From contig NZ_CP134227.1 in NCBI RefSeq assembly GCF_031656915.1, positions 3,224,001 through 3,288,000 on the forward strand: a stretch of 64,000 bases of DNA. The letters run 5' to 3'. How positions within the stretch are numbered: the stretch's first letter is position 1; the number at the start of each line of letters is the position of its first letter. Positions 35,818 through 43,889 of this stretch are shown here, piece by piece. A program made the translations under genes and the position numbers. The notes beneath the pieces were generated by a model. That model had not been told where the DNA came from. It worked only from the letters and a program-made list of their open reading frames with translations, and did no database searches. Origin of the DNA: Nocardioides marmorisolisilvae. GTDB lineage: Bacteria; Actinomycetota; Actinomycetes; Propionibacteriales; Nocardioidaceae.

Positions 35818-36824
35818 CCAGCGCCTCCCAGGAGCCGTTGCTCGAGGTACGCGATCTCAGCAAGGTGTTCCCCGTCAGGCATGGTGGGAAGACTCGTCAG
35901 CTCCGAGCGCTCGACGGCGTCAGCCTCCAGCTCGGCCGCGGAGAGACGCTCGGACTGGTCGGCGAGTCGGGGTGTGGCAAGTCGACCCTGGCCCGGACGC
36001 TGCTGATGCTCGAACGTCCCGACGGCGGCTCGATCCGGTTCGACGGGGTCGACCCGCTCTCGCTGAGCGGCAAGGAGATGCTCGACTTCCGGCGGCGGGT
36101 CCAGATGGTCTTCCAGGACCCGTTCGCCTCGCTGAACGCCCGGATGTCGGCGGGTGACATCGTCTCCGAGCCGTGGCGCACACACCGCGGGATGTACAAG
36201 ACCTCACGCGACCGGGCCGCCCGCGTCCGCGAGCTCCTGCACCTCGTCGGGCTTCGCCCCAGCGATGCCGCGAAGTACCCCCAGGAGTTCTCCGGTGGTC
36301 AGCGACAGCGCCTCGGCATCGCGCGTGCGCTCGCCCTGAACCCCGACCTGATCGTGTGCGACGAGCCGGTCTCGGCGCTCGACCTCTCGGTGCAGGCGCA
36401 GGTGCTGAACCTGCTCAACGACCTGCAGAAGGAGCTCGGCGTCGCCTACCTGTTCATCTCCCACGACCTCTCGGTGGTGCGCCACGTGGCAGACCGGGTC
36501 GTGGTGATGTATCTGGGGCGGGTGGTCGAGCGCGGCACCACCGAGCCGACCTTCGACCGTCCGGTCCACCCCTACACCAGCGCGTTGATGTCGGCGGCCC
36601 CGTCACTCGACCGTGCGAAGCAGCGCAACCAGATCATCCTCGAGGGCGAGATCCCCTCACCGTTGAACCCGCCGTCGGGATGCCGCTTCCGGACCCGCTG
36701 CTGGCGGGCGACCGAGGAGTGCGCGACCACGATCCCGCCGGTCGCGCCCGACCCGCTCGACCCCACCCACGAGGCCGAGTGCTTCCACCCGCTCACTGAC
36801 CAACCCGCGACCGTGGCGTCGTGA
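35814..36824 (+). CDS. ABC transporter ATP-binding protein (DppF/OppF type)
   Basis: A 336-residue ATPase. Walker A is [16 protein letters not shown], the signature EFSGGQRQRLGIARAL and Walker B LIVCDEPVSALDLSVQAQ. The C-terminal oligopeptide-type extension GCRFRTRCWRATEEC has conserved cysteines. Its ATG overlaps the DppD-type stop and its TGA overlaps the following permease start, so the importer and second TauE are one transcription unit. Confidence 0.92.
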   Translation: MTSASQEPLLEVRDLSKVFPVRHGGKTRQLRALDGVSLQLGRGETLGLVGESGCGKSTLARTLLMLERPDGGSIRFDGVDPLSLSGKEMLDFRRRVQMVFQDPFASLNARMSAGDIVSEPWRTHRGMYKTSRDRAARVRELLHLVGLRPSDAAKYPQEFSGGQRQRLGIARALALNPDLIVCDEPVSALDLSVQAQVLNLLNDLQKELGVAYLFISHDLSVVRHVADRVVVMYLGRVVERGTTEPTFDRPVHPYTSALMSAAPSLDRAKQRNQIILEGEIPSPLNPPSGCRFRTRCWRATEECATTIPPVAPDPLDPTHEAECFHPLTDQPATVAS

Positions 36825-37558
36825 GCGGGCTGACCCCGCTCGGATTCCTCGTCATCGCCCTCGTCGTCCTCGTGGCGGCTGCACTTCAGGCCTCGATCGG
36901 TTTCGGGATGGGCATGCTCGCGGCCCCGGTGGTGGCCATCGTCGACCCCAGCCTGATCCCGGCGACGTTGCTGTTCCTCGCCCTGGTGGTGACGTCGATG
37001 ACGGTGCTGACCGAGCGGCGGCACGTCGACATCGGCGGCACCGGCTGGGCCATCGCCGGGCGGGTGCCGGGAACTGTCGCCGGCGCAGTGCTGGTCGCGG
37101 TGCTTCCCGAGCGGGGACTCGCCCTGCTGCTCGCGGCCGTGGTCCTGCTGGGCGTCGTGCTCGCCACCCTCGGCTGGGCCCCGCAACCGGCCCGACCCAC
37201 GCTGGTGCTGGCCGGCGCGACCTCCGGCCTGCTCGGTACGGCGACCTCGATCGGCGGCCCGCCGATGGCGCTGGTGTGGCAGGGCAAGTCCGGCCCGGGC
37301 CTGCGTGGGTCGATGAACTCCTTCGGCCTGATCGGCGGGATGCTCTCGATCACGGTGCTGTTGGCATCCGGTGCGGTCAGCGGCGAGACCTTCCGGGTGG
37401 CCGTGCTGCTGCTGCCGATGCCGATCCTGGGCTTCTGGGCCTCGCGCTACATCAACCGGTTCCTGGATCCGCGCAGGCTTCGTCGTACGGTCATCGTGGT
37501 GTCCTGCTTCGGCGCGGTCATCCTGATCGGCCAGCAGTTGGCCGGTCTGCTCGGGTAG
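36821..37558 (+). CDS. TauE/SafE family anion permease (copy 2)
   Basis: A 245-residue, roughly eight-helix membrane protein with the duplicated motifs AALQASIGFGMGMLAAPVVA and GLLGTATSIGGPPMALVWQG. The GTG start overlaps the DppF-type gene by 4 nt, so it is the last gene of the import operon. The island has two TauE/SafE genes, each close to a 2-hydroxyacid dehydrogenase; movement of an acid by-product is an inference. Confidence 0.84.
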   Translation: MSGLTPLGFLVIALVVLVAAALQASIGFGMGMLAAPVVAIVDPSLIPATLLFLALVVTSMTVLTERRHVDIGGTGWAIAGRVPGTVAGAVLVAVLPERGLALLLAAVVLLGVVLATLGWAPQPARPTLVLAGATSGLLGTATSIGGPPMALVWQGKSGPGLRGSMNSFGLIGGMLSITVLLASGAVSGETFRVAVLLLPMPILGFWASRYINRFLDPRRLRRTVIVVSCFGAVILIGQQLAGLLG

Positions 37559-37564
37559 CGCCGC

Positions 37565-38542
37565 TCAGCGGACGCGGTTGCGCAACGGACGGCCCTCGGC
37601 GAGGGCGTCGACGTTGTCCGTGATGTCGCGGGCGCGTCCGGCGAAGACCTCCTCGGTGTGCCCGGACTGGTGCGGGGTCAGCACCACGTTGTCGAAGCCG
37701 GCGAAGTCCAGGTGCGACGGCGGCGGCCGGTCCGGGTCGCGTGGGTTTCGCCACCACACGTCCAGGGCTGCACCCGCGATGGCGCGATCGGTGAGCGCAT
37801 CGTGCAGTGCCTGCTCGTCGACGACCCCACCGCGGCTCACGTTGACCAGGATCGCGGTCGGCCGCATCCGGGCCAGCGCAGCACCATCGATCAACCCGAG
37901 GGTGGCGTCGTTGAGTGGGACGGTCAGCACGACGACGTCGGAGGACTCCAGCAGCGCATCGAGGTCGTCCCCGATCCGGACGCCCTCCAGCCCGGCCGGC
38001 ACCGGCGCGGTGGTGTCGCGACGTACGGCGCGCACGTCCATGCCGAGGGCCAAGCCCATCCTGGCGACGCTTGTGCCGATCTCACCGAAGCCGACCACAC
38101 CGAGGGTGAGGTCCGCGAGCACCCGGCCGAAGGGGAAGTCGGGGGTGACCATCAGGTTGCGCCACACGCCGGCGCGCATGTCGTGCTCGGAGCGAAGCAC
38201 TCCTCGCAGCAGCATCGTCGAGACCATCAGCACGTGCTCGGCGATCGAACGCCCGTGGTGGAACGTGTTGGCCACCCGGACGTCGCTCGGGAGGATGTCG
38301 AGCGGGATCTTGTCGAGGCCCGCGCCGGTGACGTGCAGCAGCCGCAGGGCCGGCATGGTGGACAGCAGGGCAGGGGAGACGGACGAGCAGACCAGGACGT
38401 CCGCGCTCGGTGCCGCCGCCGCGAGCGCAGGGTCGTCGCCGAAGGCGAAGGTCCAACGGTGCGGGCTCGAGCCTCCTCGGGTGAGCACCTCGGCGAAGCG
38501 GGCCATGATGGGTTCGGTGACGAGGACCTCCAACCCGGTCAT
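37565..38542 (-). CDS. D-isomer-specific 2-hydroxyacid dehydrogenase (copy 2)
   Basis: A 325-residue dehydrogenase. The Rossmann motif is LGVVGFGEIGTSVARMG, the catalytic Arg is in LVNVSRGGVVDEQAL, and the His in VLTPHQSGHTEE. The usual LDVFxxEP element is changed to LDVWWRNPRDPDRPPP, so the catalytic Glu position is substituted (N/R). That argues for altered or different chemistry from copy 1. It lies 7 nt after the second dehydratase gene and converges on the TauE gene. Confidence 0.84.
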   Translation of the reverse strand: MTGLEVLVTEPIMARFAEVLTRGGSSPHRWTFAFGDDPALAAAAPSADVLVCSSVSPALLSTMPALRLLHVTGAGLDKIPLDILPSDVRVANTFHHGRSIAEHVLMVSTMLLRGVLRSEHDMRAGVWRNLMVTPDFPFGRVLADLTLGVVGFGEIGTSVARMGLALGMDVRAVRRDTTAPVPAGLEGVRIGDDLDALLESSDVVVLTVPLNDATLGLIDGAALARMRPTAILVNVSRGGVVDEQALHDALTDRAIAGAALDVWWRNPRDPDRPPPSHLDFAGFDNVVLTPHQSGHTEEVFAGRARDITDNVDALAEGRPLRNRVR

Positions 38543-38549
38543 CGCGCCC

Positions 38550-39848
38550 TCACCACCGCTGCGGCGAGGGATCGAAGTCGGGCTCGAACCGCCGCATGTA
38601 CCCGGTGTCGTCACGGGTGCGTACGTCGCACCTCTGGTACTGCTCGTGCAGGCGGGCCAGCCGGTCGCGGTCGAGCTCGACCCCGAGCCCGGGGGTGGTC
38701 GGCACCTCGACCGCACCGTCCTTGAACACCAGTGCCCCCGGAACGACGACGTCGTCCTCAGCGTCCTTCCACGGCCAGTGGGTGTCGCACGCGTAGTCGA
38801 GGTTGGGCGTCGCCGCGGCCAAGTGCGTCATCGCCGCGAGGCTGACGCCCAGATGGCTGTTGGAGTGCATCGACAGTCCGATGCCCCAGGTCTGGCAGAT
38901 CGATCCGAGCGTCTGCGAACGGCGCAGTCCGCCCCAGAAGTGGTGGTCGGACAGCACCACCTGGACGGCGTCCTGGGCGACCGCAGGGGGCAGGTGGTCG
39001 AAGCTGACGACGGCCATGTTGGTCGCCAGCGGCATGCTCACCTCGCGCGCGACCGCCGCCATGCCCTCGATGCCCAGGGTGGGGTCCTCGAGGTACTCCA
39101 CGATGCCGTCGAGGTCTCGGCCGACGCCGATGGAGGTCGGCACGGTCCAGGCGGTGTTGGGATCAAGACGGAGCGGGTGCTCGGGGAACTCCGCGCGCAG
39201 GGCCTTGATCGCCGCGACCTCCTCCTCGGGATGGAAGACCCCGCCCTTGAGCTTGATCGCGGAGAACCCGAACTCGTCGATGATCCGACGCGCCTGGGCG
39301 ACGATCCCGTCCGGATCCAGGGCGGCGCCCCAGTCGTCGTCCGCGGCGCCGGGGTGGCCGGCCCACTTGTAGAACAGGTAGGCGGAGTACTCGACCCGAT
39401 CGCGCACCGCACCCCCGAGCAACTCGCTGACGGGAACCCCGATCAGCTTGCCCTGGACGTCGAGCGCGGCGACCTCGAACGGCGAGAGCACCCGGTCGGC
39501 GGTGGACGAGGTCATCACCATGCCGCCCATGCCGTGCCCACCGAGACCGTCGTCGGCAGCGAGCGACCGGGTCACCGCGCGCAGCATCGCGTTGAGGTCG
39601 AAGACGCTGAGCCCGACGATCAGATCGGCGGCGCGGCTGAGCCGCTGCAGGTGCGGGAGGTCGCCGTAGGACTCGCCCAGGCCGTAGGTGCCGTCCTCGG
39701 TGACCACCTCGATGACCGCGCGCAGCGCGTACGGCTCGTGCACGCCGACCGTGTTCAGCAGCGGCTTGTCGCGGAAGGCCACCGGGGTCACCCGGACGGC
39801 GGTGATCCGGTGGTCGGCGGGCGGGGGCGGCGTACGGGGGACATCCAC
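38550..39848 (-). CDS. Glucarate dehydratase-related enolase-superfamily dehydratase
   Basis: A protein of about 432 residues with the glucarate dehydratase layout but clearly diverged from the gudD at 27.1 kb. It has the KLK motif (FSAIKLKGGVFHPEEE), metal-ligand segments RLDPNTAW and LEDPTLG, TNMAVVSFDHL, and the second base region SMHSNSHLGVSLAAMTHLAA. The C-terminus (TGYMRRFEPDFDPSPQRW) differs from true GudD. It probably dehydrates another aldarate (galactarate, idarate or related); the substrate is unresolved. Start set at GTG 39848 because an in-frame ATG at 39884 would place operator D in the coding region; the start is uncertain. Confidence 0.85.
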   Translation of the reverse strand: MDVPRTPPPPADHRITAVRVTPVAFRDKPLLNTVGVHEPYALRAVIEVVTEDGTYGLGESYGDLPHLQRLSRAADLIVGLSVFDLNAMLRAVTRSLAADDGLGGHGMGGMVMTSSTADRVLSPFEVAALDVQGKLIGVPVSELLGGAVRDRVEYSAYLFYKWAGHPGAADDDWGAALDPDGIVAQARRIIDEFGFSAIKLKGGVFHPEEEVAAIKALRAEFPEHPLRLDPNTAWTVPTSIGVGRDLDGIVEYLEDPTLGIEGMAAVAREVSMPLATNMAVVSFDHLPPAVAQDAVQVVLSDHHFWGGLRRSQTLGSICQTWGIGLSMHSNSHLGVSLAAMTHLAAATPNLDYACDTHWPWKDAEDDVVVPGALVFKDGAVEVPTTPGLGVELDRDRLARLHEQYQRCDVRTRDDTGYMRRFEPDFDPSPQRW

Positions 39849-39865
39849 GTCGCCATCATGCCACC

Positions 39866-39883
39866 TGTCTACGTGTGTGGACA
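39866..39883. promoter_or_regulatory. Candidate IclR operator D (second dehydratase promoter)
   Basis: TGTCTAC-GTGT-GTGGACA, an 18-bp imperfect palindrome with the same YAC-N4-GT centre as sites A-C. It lies 18-35 bp upstream of the chosen start of the dehydratase gene and just downstream of the iclR stop. Confidence 0.5.
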
Positions 39884-39902
39884 AGTGTCGCCCATGAAGA
39901 CA

Positions 39903-40739
39903 TCAGCTCCAGGCGATGCGGCTCTGCATCGGCGCCACCACCCGGGCGATCTTGTCGCTGGCGGACCGCAGCAGGGCGATGATCTCGGCCTCGCGCTCGG
40001 GCGAGAGTCGAGCGATCGGGATCGATGCGCTGATCGCGTCCGTCGCGGGGTGGGCGTACTCCAGCGCGATCGCGAAGCAGCGCAGGCCGAGGGTGTTCTC
40101 CTCGTTGTCGATCGCGTATCCACGCTCCCGGGTCGCGTCGAGCTCCTTGTCGAGGGCGTCCGCCTCGACGAAGGTGTGCGGGGTCAGCGGCGTCAGCGTC
40201 TGCGGCAGGTGCTGCTGGATCTCCTCGCGCGGTTGCGCCGCCAGGATCGCCTTGCCGAGCGAGGTGGAGTACGCCGGCAGGCGGCGCCCGACCCGGCTGT
40301 AGGGGCGGAGGTACTGGCTGGACTCGCGAGTGGCGAGATAGACCACGTCCTCGCCGTCGATGCGGCCGAGGTGGAAGGTCTCGTCGGTCTGCTCGCGCAG
40401 CTCGTCGAGGAAGGGCGTGACCAGCGGCAGGTAGGGGTCGGTGTCGAGGTACGTCGTACCGGCGAGCAGCGCCCGGATGCCGATGCCGTAGAGCGTGCCG
40501 GACGTGTCCGCGCGCACCCAGCCATAGGTCACCAGCGTGCGCAGCAGCGCGTGCAGGCTGCTGCGGGGGACGCCAAGGGCTTCGCTGAGCTCACGCAGAC
40601 GCACCGGCTTGTTCTGCCGCGCCGCGAGGAACTCGAGGATTTCGACGGTCCTGGCCGCGGACTTCACCTCGCGAACACCCGGACCACCGTTCGGGGACGC
40701 GTCGCGAGCTGCCGCGTCGATGCTGGGGGGCGTGGTCAT
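39903..40739 (-). CDS. IclR-family transcriptional regulator
   Basis: A 278-residue IclR regulator. The N-terminal winged helix has RTVEILEFLAARQNKPVRL and LSEALGVPRSSLHALLRTLV. The C-terminal GAF-like effector domain has RVGRRLPAYSTSLGKAILA, RGYAIDNEENTLGLRCFAIA and IARLSPEREAEIIALL. IclR proteins commonly control sugar-acid catabolism with the pathway compound as effector. Start at ATG 40739 with GGAG 5 nt upstream. Operator B lies about 50 bp upstream, suggesting autoregulation; it probably controls the whole island. Confidence 0.9.
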   Translation of the reverse strand: MTTPPSIDAAARDASPNGGPGVREVKSAARTVEILEFLAARQNKPVRLRELSEALGVPRSSLHALLRTLVTYGWVRADTSGTLYGIGIRALLAGTTYLDTDPYLPLVTPFLDELREQTDETFHLGRIDGEDVVYLATRESSQYLRPYSRVGRRLPAYSTSLGKAILAAQPREEIQQHLPQTLTPLTPHTFVEADALDKELDATRERGYAIDNEENTLGLRCFAIALEYAHPATDAISASIPIARLSPEREAEIIALLRSASDKIARVVAPMQSRIAWS

Positions 40740-40791
40740 CTTGACTCCGTTCGAAGGCCTGGGTCGCAGCATAGTCGCCTATGAAGCAACC

Positions 40792-40809
40792 GGTTCACAT
40801 ATGTATACA
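40792..40809. promoter_or_regulatory. Candidate IclR operator B (iclR / SDR intergenic)
   Basis: GGTTCAC-ATAT-GTATACA, with an overlapping perfect ATGTATACAT palindrome at 40801-40810 and an ACATATGT core like site A. It lies between the divergent iclR and SDR genes. Confidence 0.55.
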
Positions 40810-40845
40810 TCAAGCGCGTTTGTGGGCATCTCCTTTCGGGACTGC

Positions 40846-40851
40846 TAGCGT
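40846..40851 (+). promoter_or_regulatory. Putative -10 box (TAGCGT) of SDR gene, leaderless
   Basis: TAGCGT ends 6 nt before the ATG at 40858 and there is no Shine-Dalgarno sequence. Operator C then falls at about +11 to +28. Confidence 0.5.
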
Positions 40852-40857
40852 TCGGTT

Positions 40858-41637
40858 ATGGAGACATCATCTACCCACGTAGATGCGATGCTGGCCTCCG
40901 AGCCGTCCGGCTCGCTCGGCGGCCGGGTCGCTGTCGTCACCGGCGGTGGCAGCGGGATCGGTCGCGCCATCGCCGCGGCCTTCGCCCGCGCCGGCGCCCA
41001 GGTGGTCATCGCCGGGCGTGGCGGCGACCGGTTGCGCCTGGTCGCGGAGGACCTCGGTCCGGCCGTGCACCCGGTGGTCGCTGACGTGACCGACGAGAAC
41101 GACGTCCGCCGACTGTTCGACGAGGCGACCCGCCGGGCCGGTGCGATCGACCTGCTCGTCAACAGTGCCGGAGCGTTCGCCGGCGGGGTCGTCGACGACC
41201 TCAGCCTGACCGAGTGGCGCACGGTGATGGAGGTGAACGTCACCGGCACGTTCCTCTGTGCCCGGGAGGCCTTCCGGCACATGCGGCTGCGAGGCGGCCG
41301 GATCATCAACGTCGGCAGCATCGCCGGGTCCCGGGCCAGGGCGCACTCGACCGCCTACGCCGCATCGAAGCACGCGGTCTGGGGCCTGACCCAAGCGCTG
41401 GCCCTCGACGGTCGCGAGGACGGCATCGCGGTCAGTTGCCTCAACCCCGGGAACACCGCGGTCGAGCGCCGGGCTGACGCGGTGGCGCACGCCGGCCGGC
41501 CCGAAGGACCCGAGCCGATGATGGACCCCGAGCAGGTCGCCCGGCTGGCGCTGCTGATGGCGACCGTGCCCGCCGACGTCAACCTGCTGGAGGCGACGAT
41601 GCTGCCGGTCGCCCAGAGCTACCTCGGCAGGGGCTGA
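40858..41637 (+). CDS. SDR-family oxidoreductase (aldarate island)
   Basis: A 259-residue classical short-chain dehydrogenase. The cofactor motif is TGGGSGIGRAIAAAF (about residue 29), then NSAGAFAGG, and the catalytic segment is S in VGSIAGSRA followed by YAASK. It could oxidise or reduce a sugar-acid carbonyl, for example in galacturonate or uronate entry to the pathway; no direct evidence. Leaderless-type start; codons 4-9 form the palindromic operator C. Confidence 0.86.
   Translation: METSSTHVDAMLASEPSGSLGGRVAVVTGGGSGIGRAIAAAFARAGAQVVIAGRGGDRLRLVAEDLGPAVHPVVADVTDENDVRRLFDEATRRAGAIDLLVNSAGAFAGGVVDDLSLTEWRTVMEVNVTGTFLCAREAFRHMRLRGGRIINVGSIAGSRARAHSTAYAASKHAVWGLTQALALDGREDGIAVSCLNPGNTAVERRADAVAHAGRPEGPEPMMDPEQVARLALLMATVPADVNLLEATMLPVAQSYLGRG
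40868..40885. promoter_or_regulatory. Candidate IclR operator C (inside SDR 5' end)
   Basis: CATCTAC-CCAC-GTAGATG is a perfect 7-bp inverted repeat with a 4-bp spacer, inside the first codons of the SDR gene. It shares ACATCATCTAC with site A. A bound regulator would block early elongation. Confidence 0.55.
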
Positions 41638-41665
41638 GCGTGCTTATGCCGATCGGGTATCGACA

Positions 41666-41688
41666 CCGTCCGAAACAGTCTTGGACGG
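41666..41688. promoter_or_regulatory. Inverted repeat CCGTCC-N11-GGACGG before the talarate/galactarate dehydratase gene
   Basis: A perfect 6-bp inverted repeat spaced by 11 bases, about 60-85 bp upstream of the start. A second palindrome, GTTGG-ACCGG-CCAAC, lies at 41709-41723. Either may be the site of the downstream LysR regulator, or the first a terminator of the SDR gene. Confidence 0.4.
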
Positions 41689-41749
41689 CAACGAAGCAGC
41701 CCTCCTACGTTGGACCGGCCAACCCACATCGATCCCCGGAGACCACCAG

Positions 41750-42958
41750 ATGAGCATCTCGAGCGCCCCACGAAGCGCGCTGTCCGAACCGAACGCCGCC
41801 CTGCGCGCCCTCGCCCCGGGTGCGGCCACGATCGACCGGGTCGAGTCGCTGCACCTGTCCTCGATCGCGTTGCCGCTGGCGACACCCATCAGCGATGCGA
41901 AGGTGCTCACCGGTCGGCAGCAGCCGATGACCGAGGTCGCGTTCCTCTTCGCCGAGATCCGCACCGAGCAGGGTCACGAGGGGGTCGGGTTCTCCTACTC
42001 CAAGCGAGCGGGGGGAGCGGGCCAGTACGCCCACGCCTGCGAGATCGCGCCGGTGCTGATCGGCGAGGACCCCAACGACATCGCCCGGCTCTGGACGAAG
42101 CTGGCGTGGGCGGGTGCCTCGGTCGGGCGCAGCGGGCTGGCCACCCAGGCGATCGCGGCGATCGACATCGCGCTGTGGGACCTCAAGGCGAAGCGGGCCG
42201 GGCTGCCGCTGGCGAAGCTGCTGGGCGCGCACCGCGACTCGGTCCGCACCTACAACACCTCGGGCGGATTCCTGCACACGCCGATAGAGCAGGTGTTGGA
42301 GAACGCGACCGCATCGCTCGCCGCGGGCATCGGCGGGATCAAGCTCAAGGTCGGCCAGCCGGACTGGCGCGCCGATCTCGCGCGACTGGAGGCGGTGCGG
42401 GCACACCTCGACGCCGACGTGCCCCTGATGGTGGACGCCAACCAGCAGTGGGACCGCAGTACGGCGATGCGAATGGGACGTCTGCTCGAGCCGTTCGGGC
42501 TGGTCTGGATCGAGGAGCCTCTCGACGCGTACGACGCCGAGGGGCACGCCGATCTTGCCCGCGCGCTGGACACCTCGATCGCCACCGGCGAGATGCTGTC
42601 GAGCGTTGCCGAGCACGTCCGGCTGATCGAGGCCGGTGCCGCGGACATCCTCCAGCCCGACGCTCCCCGGATCGGCGGCATCACCCAGTTCCTCAAGCTG
42701 GCGGCGCTCGCCGAGCATCGACAGCTGCAGATCGCCCCACACTTCGCCATGGAGATCCACGTGCACCTTGCCGCGGCGTACGAGAGCGAGCCCTGGGTCG
42801 AGCACTTCGACTGGTTGGCGCCGCTGCTCGAGGAGGAGCTGGAGATCCATGACGGGCGGATGCACGTGTCGGACCGTCCCGGCCTGGGCTTCACGTTGAG
42901 CGAGCGTGCCCGGGCGCTGACGGTCGCCTCGCGGACGTTCGGGCCTGGCGCCCGGTGA
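41750..42958 (+). CDS. L-talarate/galactarate dehydratase (enolase superfamily)
   Basis: A 402-residue mandelate racemase-like enzyme very similar along its length to Salmonella TalrD/GalrD. It has GFSYSKRAGGAGQYAHACEI, GASVGRSGLATQAIAAIDIA, the base Lys in GIGGIKLKVGQPDW, metal ligands in MVDANQQWD, IEEPLDAYDAEGH and ATGEM, the catalytic His in IAPHFAMEIHVHLAA, and EPWVEHFDWL. It dehydrates L-talarate and galactarate to 5-dehydro-4-deoxyglucarate, which feeds the KdgD step. Start at ATG 41750 with GGAGA upstream. Confidence 0.92.
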   Translation: MSISSAPRSALSEPNAALRALAPGAATIDRVESLHLSSIALPLATPISDAKVLTGRQQPMTEVAFLFAEIRTEQGHEGVGFSYSKRAGGAGQYAHACEIAPVLIGEDPNDIARLWTKLAWAGASVGRSGLATQAIAAIDIALWDLKAKRAGLPLAKLLGAHRDSVRTYNTSGGFLHTPIEQVLENATASLAAGIGGIKLKVGQPDWRADLARLEAVRAHLDADVPLMVDANQQWDRSTAMRMGRLLEPFGLVWIEEPLDAYDAEGHADLARALDTSIATGEMLSSVAEHVRLIEAGAADILQPDAPRIGGITQFLKLAALAEHRQLQIAPHFAMEIHVHLAAAYESEPWVEHFDWLAPLLEEELEIHDGRMHVSDRPGLGFTLSERARALTVASRTFGPGAR

Positions 42959-42971
42959 CGCCCATGCCGTC

Positions 42972-43847
42972 ATGAGCTTCTCGTTCGAGCAGCTACGTGG
43001 CTTCGTCGCTGTGGCGGAGGAGCGCCACTTCGGTCGCGCGGCGGCCCGGCTGAACATGACCCAGCCGCCGCTGAGCCGACAGGTCCAGAAGCTCGAGAGG
43101 ACCGTCGGGGCCGCGTTGCTCGACCGCGCGAACCGTCGGGTGCAGCTGACCCCGGCGGGTGCCGCGTTCCTGGTGGAGGCGCGTCGGCTGCTGTCCTTCG
43201 GCGACACCGCGTCCGAGCTTGCACGTCGGGTCGCGGCGGGGTCGGCCGGCACCGTCCGGCTGGGGTTCACCGCGGCCTCGACCTTCCGTGCGCTGCCGGA
43301 CCTGCTCGGACGCATCTCGGCCGAGCTTCCCGACATCGACGTCGAGCTGCGCGAGATGATCACCCGTGAGCAGGCCGCGGCGCTCGCCAGCGGTGAGATC
43401 GACCTCGGACTCGCCCGGCCGTGCTTCGACGCCGCGGTGCTGGACAACGTCGTGGCGGAGCGCGAGGACCTTGTGGTGGTCGTTCCCGTCGGGCACCGGT
43501 TGGCTGCACTGGGTCGACCGGTCGCGGCCGCGGACCTGGTCGACGAGCCGCTGATCATGCACTCGCCGCAGGACGCGGCGTACCTCCACCAGCTCGTCCT
43601 CAGCGTGGTCCCGGTCCAGCGCAACGTCGTGCATGCGGTGAGCCAGCTGGTGACGATGCTCGCGCTGGTCTCCGCCGGCCGCGGGCTGGCGTTCCTGCCG
43701 GCCTCGACTCGGTACCTCAATGTCGCCGGCCTGGTGCACCTCCCGCTCGCACCACCCTGTCCGGCGGTCGAGCTGCATCTGCTCTGGCCGAGGGACTCGG
43801 AGAACCCCGCTCTGTGGAAGGTCCTCGAGGTGCTCAGACCCGCCTGA
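42972..43847 (+). CDS. LysR-family transcriptional regulator
   Basis: A 291-residue LysR regulator. The N-terminal HTH is FEQLRGFVAVAEERHFGRAA then ARLNMTQPPLSRQVQKLER, and the effector domain starts near residue 90 (GTVRLGFTAASTFRALPDLL). It follows the talarate/galactarate dehydratase by 13 nt in the same direction, so it may control that gene; LysR genes are more often divergent. Effector unknown. Confidence 0.9.
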   Translation: MSFSFEQLRGFVAVAEERHFGRAAARLNMTQPPLSRQVQKLERTVGAALLDRANRRVQLTPAGAAFLVEARRLLSFGDTASELARRVAAGSAGTVRLGFTAASTFRALPDLLGRISAELPDIDVELREMITREQAAALASGEIDLGLARPCFDAAVLDNVVAEREDLVVVVPVGHRLAALGRPVAAADLVDEPLIMHSPQDAAYLHQLVLSVVPVQRNVVHAVSQLVTMLALVSAGRGLAFLPASTRYLNVAGLVHLPLAPPCPAVELHLLWPRDSENPALWKVLEVLRPA

Positions 43848-43889
43848 CCGTCCCGCTGACCACGCCCTCACCCACGTCCCGGAGTCGCC

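Noticed and set aside
37578-40784. 1068-codon rightward open frame across the second aldarate sub-cluster
   Set aside because: Arg/Ser/Pro-rich translation without motifs, antisense to three recognised genes; a GC-driven shadow.
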